Part shown: positions 5,701 through 5,868 of the stretch, in pieces | Layout of the letters: every line of letters begins with the position of its first letter | How positions within the stretch are numbered: the stretch's first letter is position 1 | Source of the DNA: an uncultured Saprospiraceae bacterium | GTDB lineage: Bacteria; Bacteroidota; Bacteroidia; Chitinophagales; Saprospiraceae | DNA length: 5,868 bases | Reading direction: 5' to 3' | Assembly (NCBI GenBank): GCA_937127195.1 | Contig: CAKZLT010000400.1 | Span: 1-5,868, forward strand | The notes under the pieces: model-generated | Told to the model about the DNA's origin: nothing | The model's database searches: none | What the model saw: only the letters and a program-made list of their open reading frames with translations | Position numbers and translations under genes: made by a program

Positions 5701-5868
5701 TTACATATTAGCAGCCGTTTTGATAGCGGCTTTGATGCGAATATAAGTGCCACAACGGCAAAGATTACCATTCATAGCAGTATCAATATTAAATGTAATA
5801 CCCTCACCACCTAAAAATCCTAGCTGATGCTGAGCAAATAGATACTGATTAATTGCTGTTGCACTAAT
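5701..5868 (-). CDS. [2Fe-2S] subunit of the IorA-type hydroxylase (C-terminal part)
   Basis: These are the last 55 codons of the small iron-sulfur subunit; the 5' part lies beyond the right edge. The diagnostic segment is DTAMNGNLCRCGTYIRIKAA, in which CRC supplies two cysteines of the second [2Fe-2S] cluster. The first visible residues, ISA, correspond to the position just after the CGxCQ..QIMSA segment of the family, so the window cuts immediately after the other cluster cysteines. The protein passes electrons from the molybdenum subunit to an acceptor. Family small subunits lack their own signal and can be exported bound to a Tat-bearing partner; the Tat signal on the large subunit fits that. 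The stretch between ISA and DTAMNGN is about ten residues longer than I expect and lacks the usual NPxPTxxDI pattern. Confidence 0.93.
   Translation of the reverse strand: MSATAINQYLFAQHQLGFLGGEGITFNIDTAMNGNLCRCGTYIRIKAAIKTAANM

Overview
The window looks like chromosomal DNA from a member of the Bacteroidota. It is AT-rich, its start codons have no Shine-Dalgarno sequence, and several intergenic sites match the Bacteroidota -7 consensus TAnnTTTG. The gene content agrees: a stand-alone protein with a TonB C-terminal-like domain and a DUF6122-type membrane protein, both typical of that phylum. I cannot place it below phylum level.

Layout. Positions 2-211 hold the 3' end of an unrecognised plus-strand gene. 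A plus-strand run of four genes follows: a six-helix membrane protein of unknown function (283-1395), a single-pass periplasmic protein ending in a TonB_C-like domain (1499-2284), a small four-helix membrane protein (2329-2718) and a DUF6122-like membrane protein (2738-3118). The last two are closely spaced, although a promoter-like site lies near the end of the first of them. All four products appear to be envelope proteins, and nothing visible ties them to one pathway.

The intergenic region 3119-3295 separates convergent genes. It contains a 32-bp perfect inverted repeat with an 11-nt centre (3162-3236), best read as a bidirectional terminator, and a separate 12-bp palindrome (3255-3266).

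The minus strand carries a two-gene molybdenum hydroxylase operon of the isoquinoline 1-oxidoreductase (IorAB) type. The last 55 codons of the [2Fe-2S] small subunit (5701-5868, continuing past the window end) come first, followed 50 bp downstream by the complete molybdopterin-binding large subunit (3296-5650). The large subunit has a twin-arginine signal followed by a lipobox-like cysteine, so it is probably exported folded, perhaps together with the small subunit, and may be lipid-anchored. The two subunits would form an electron path from substrate through the Mo centre to the Fe-S clusters. The substrate cannot be read from the sequence.

I see no convincing new multi-gene system. The points most worth a second look are the predicted coiled-coil insertion in the molybdenum subunit, the long inverted repeat, the altered loop in the Fe-S subunit and the orphan TonB-like protein.
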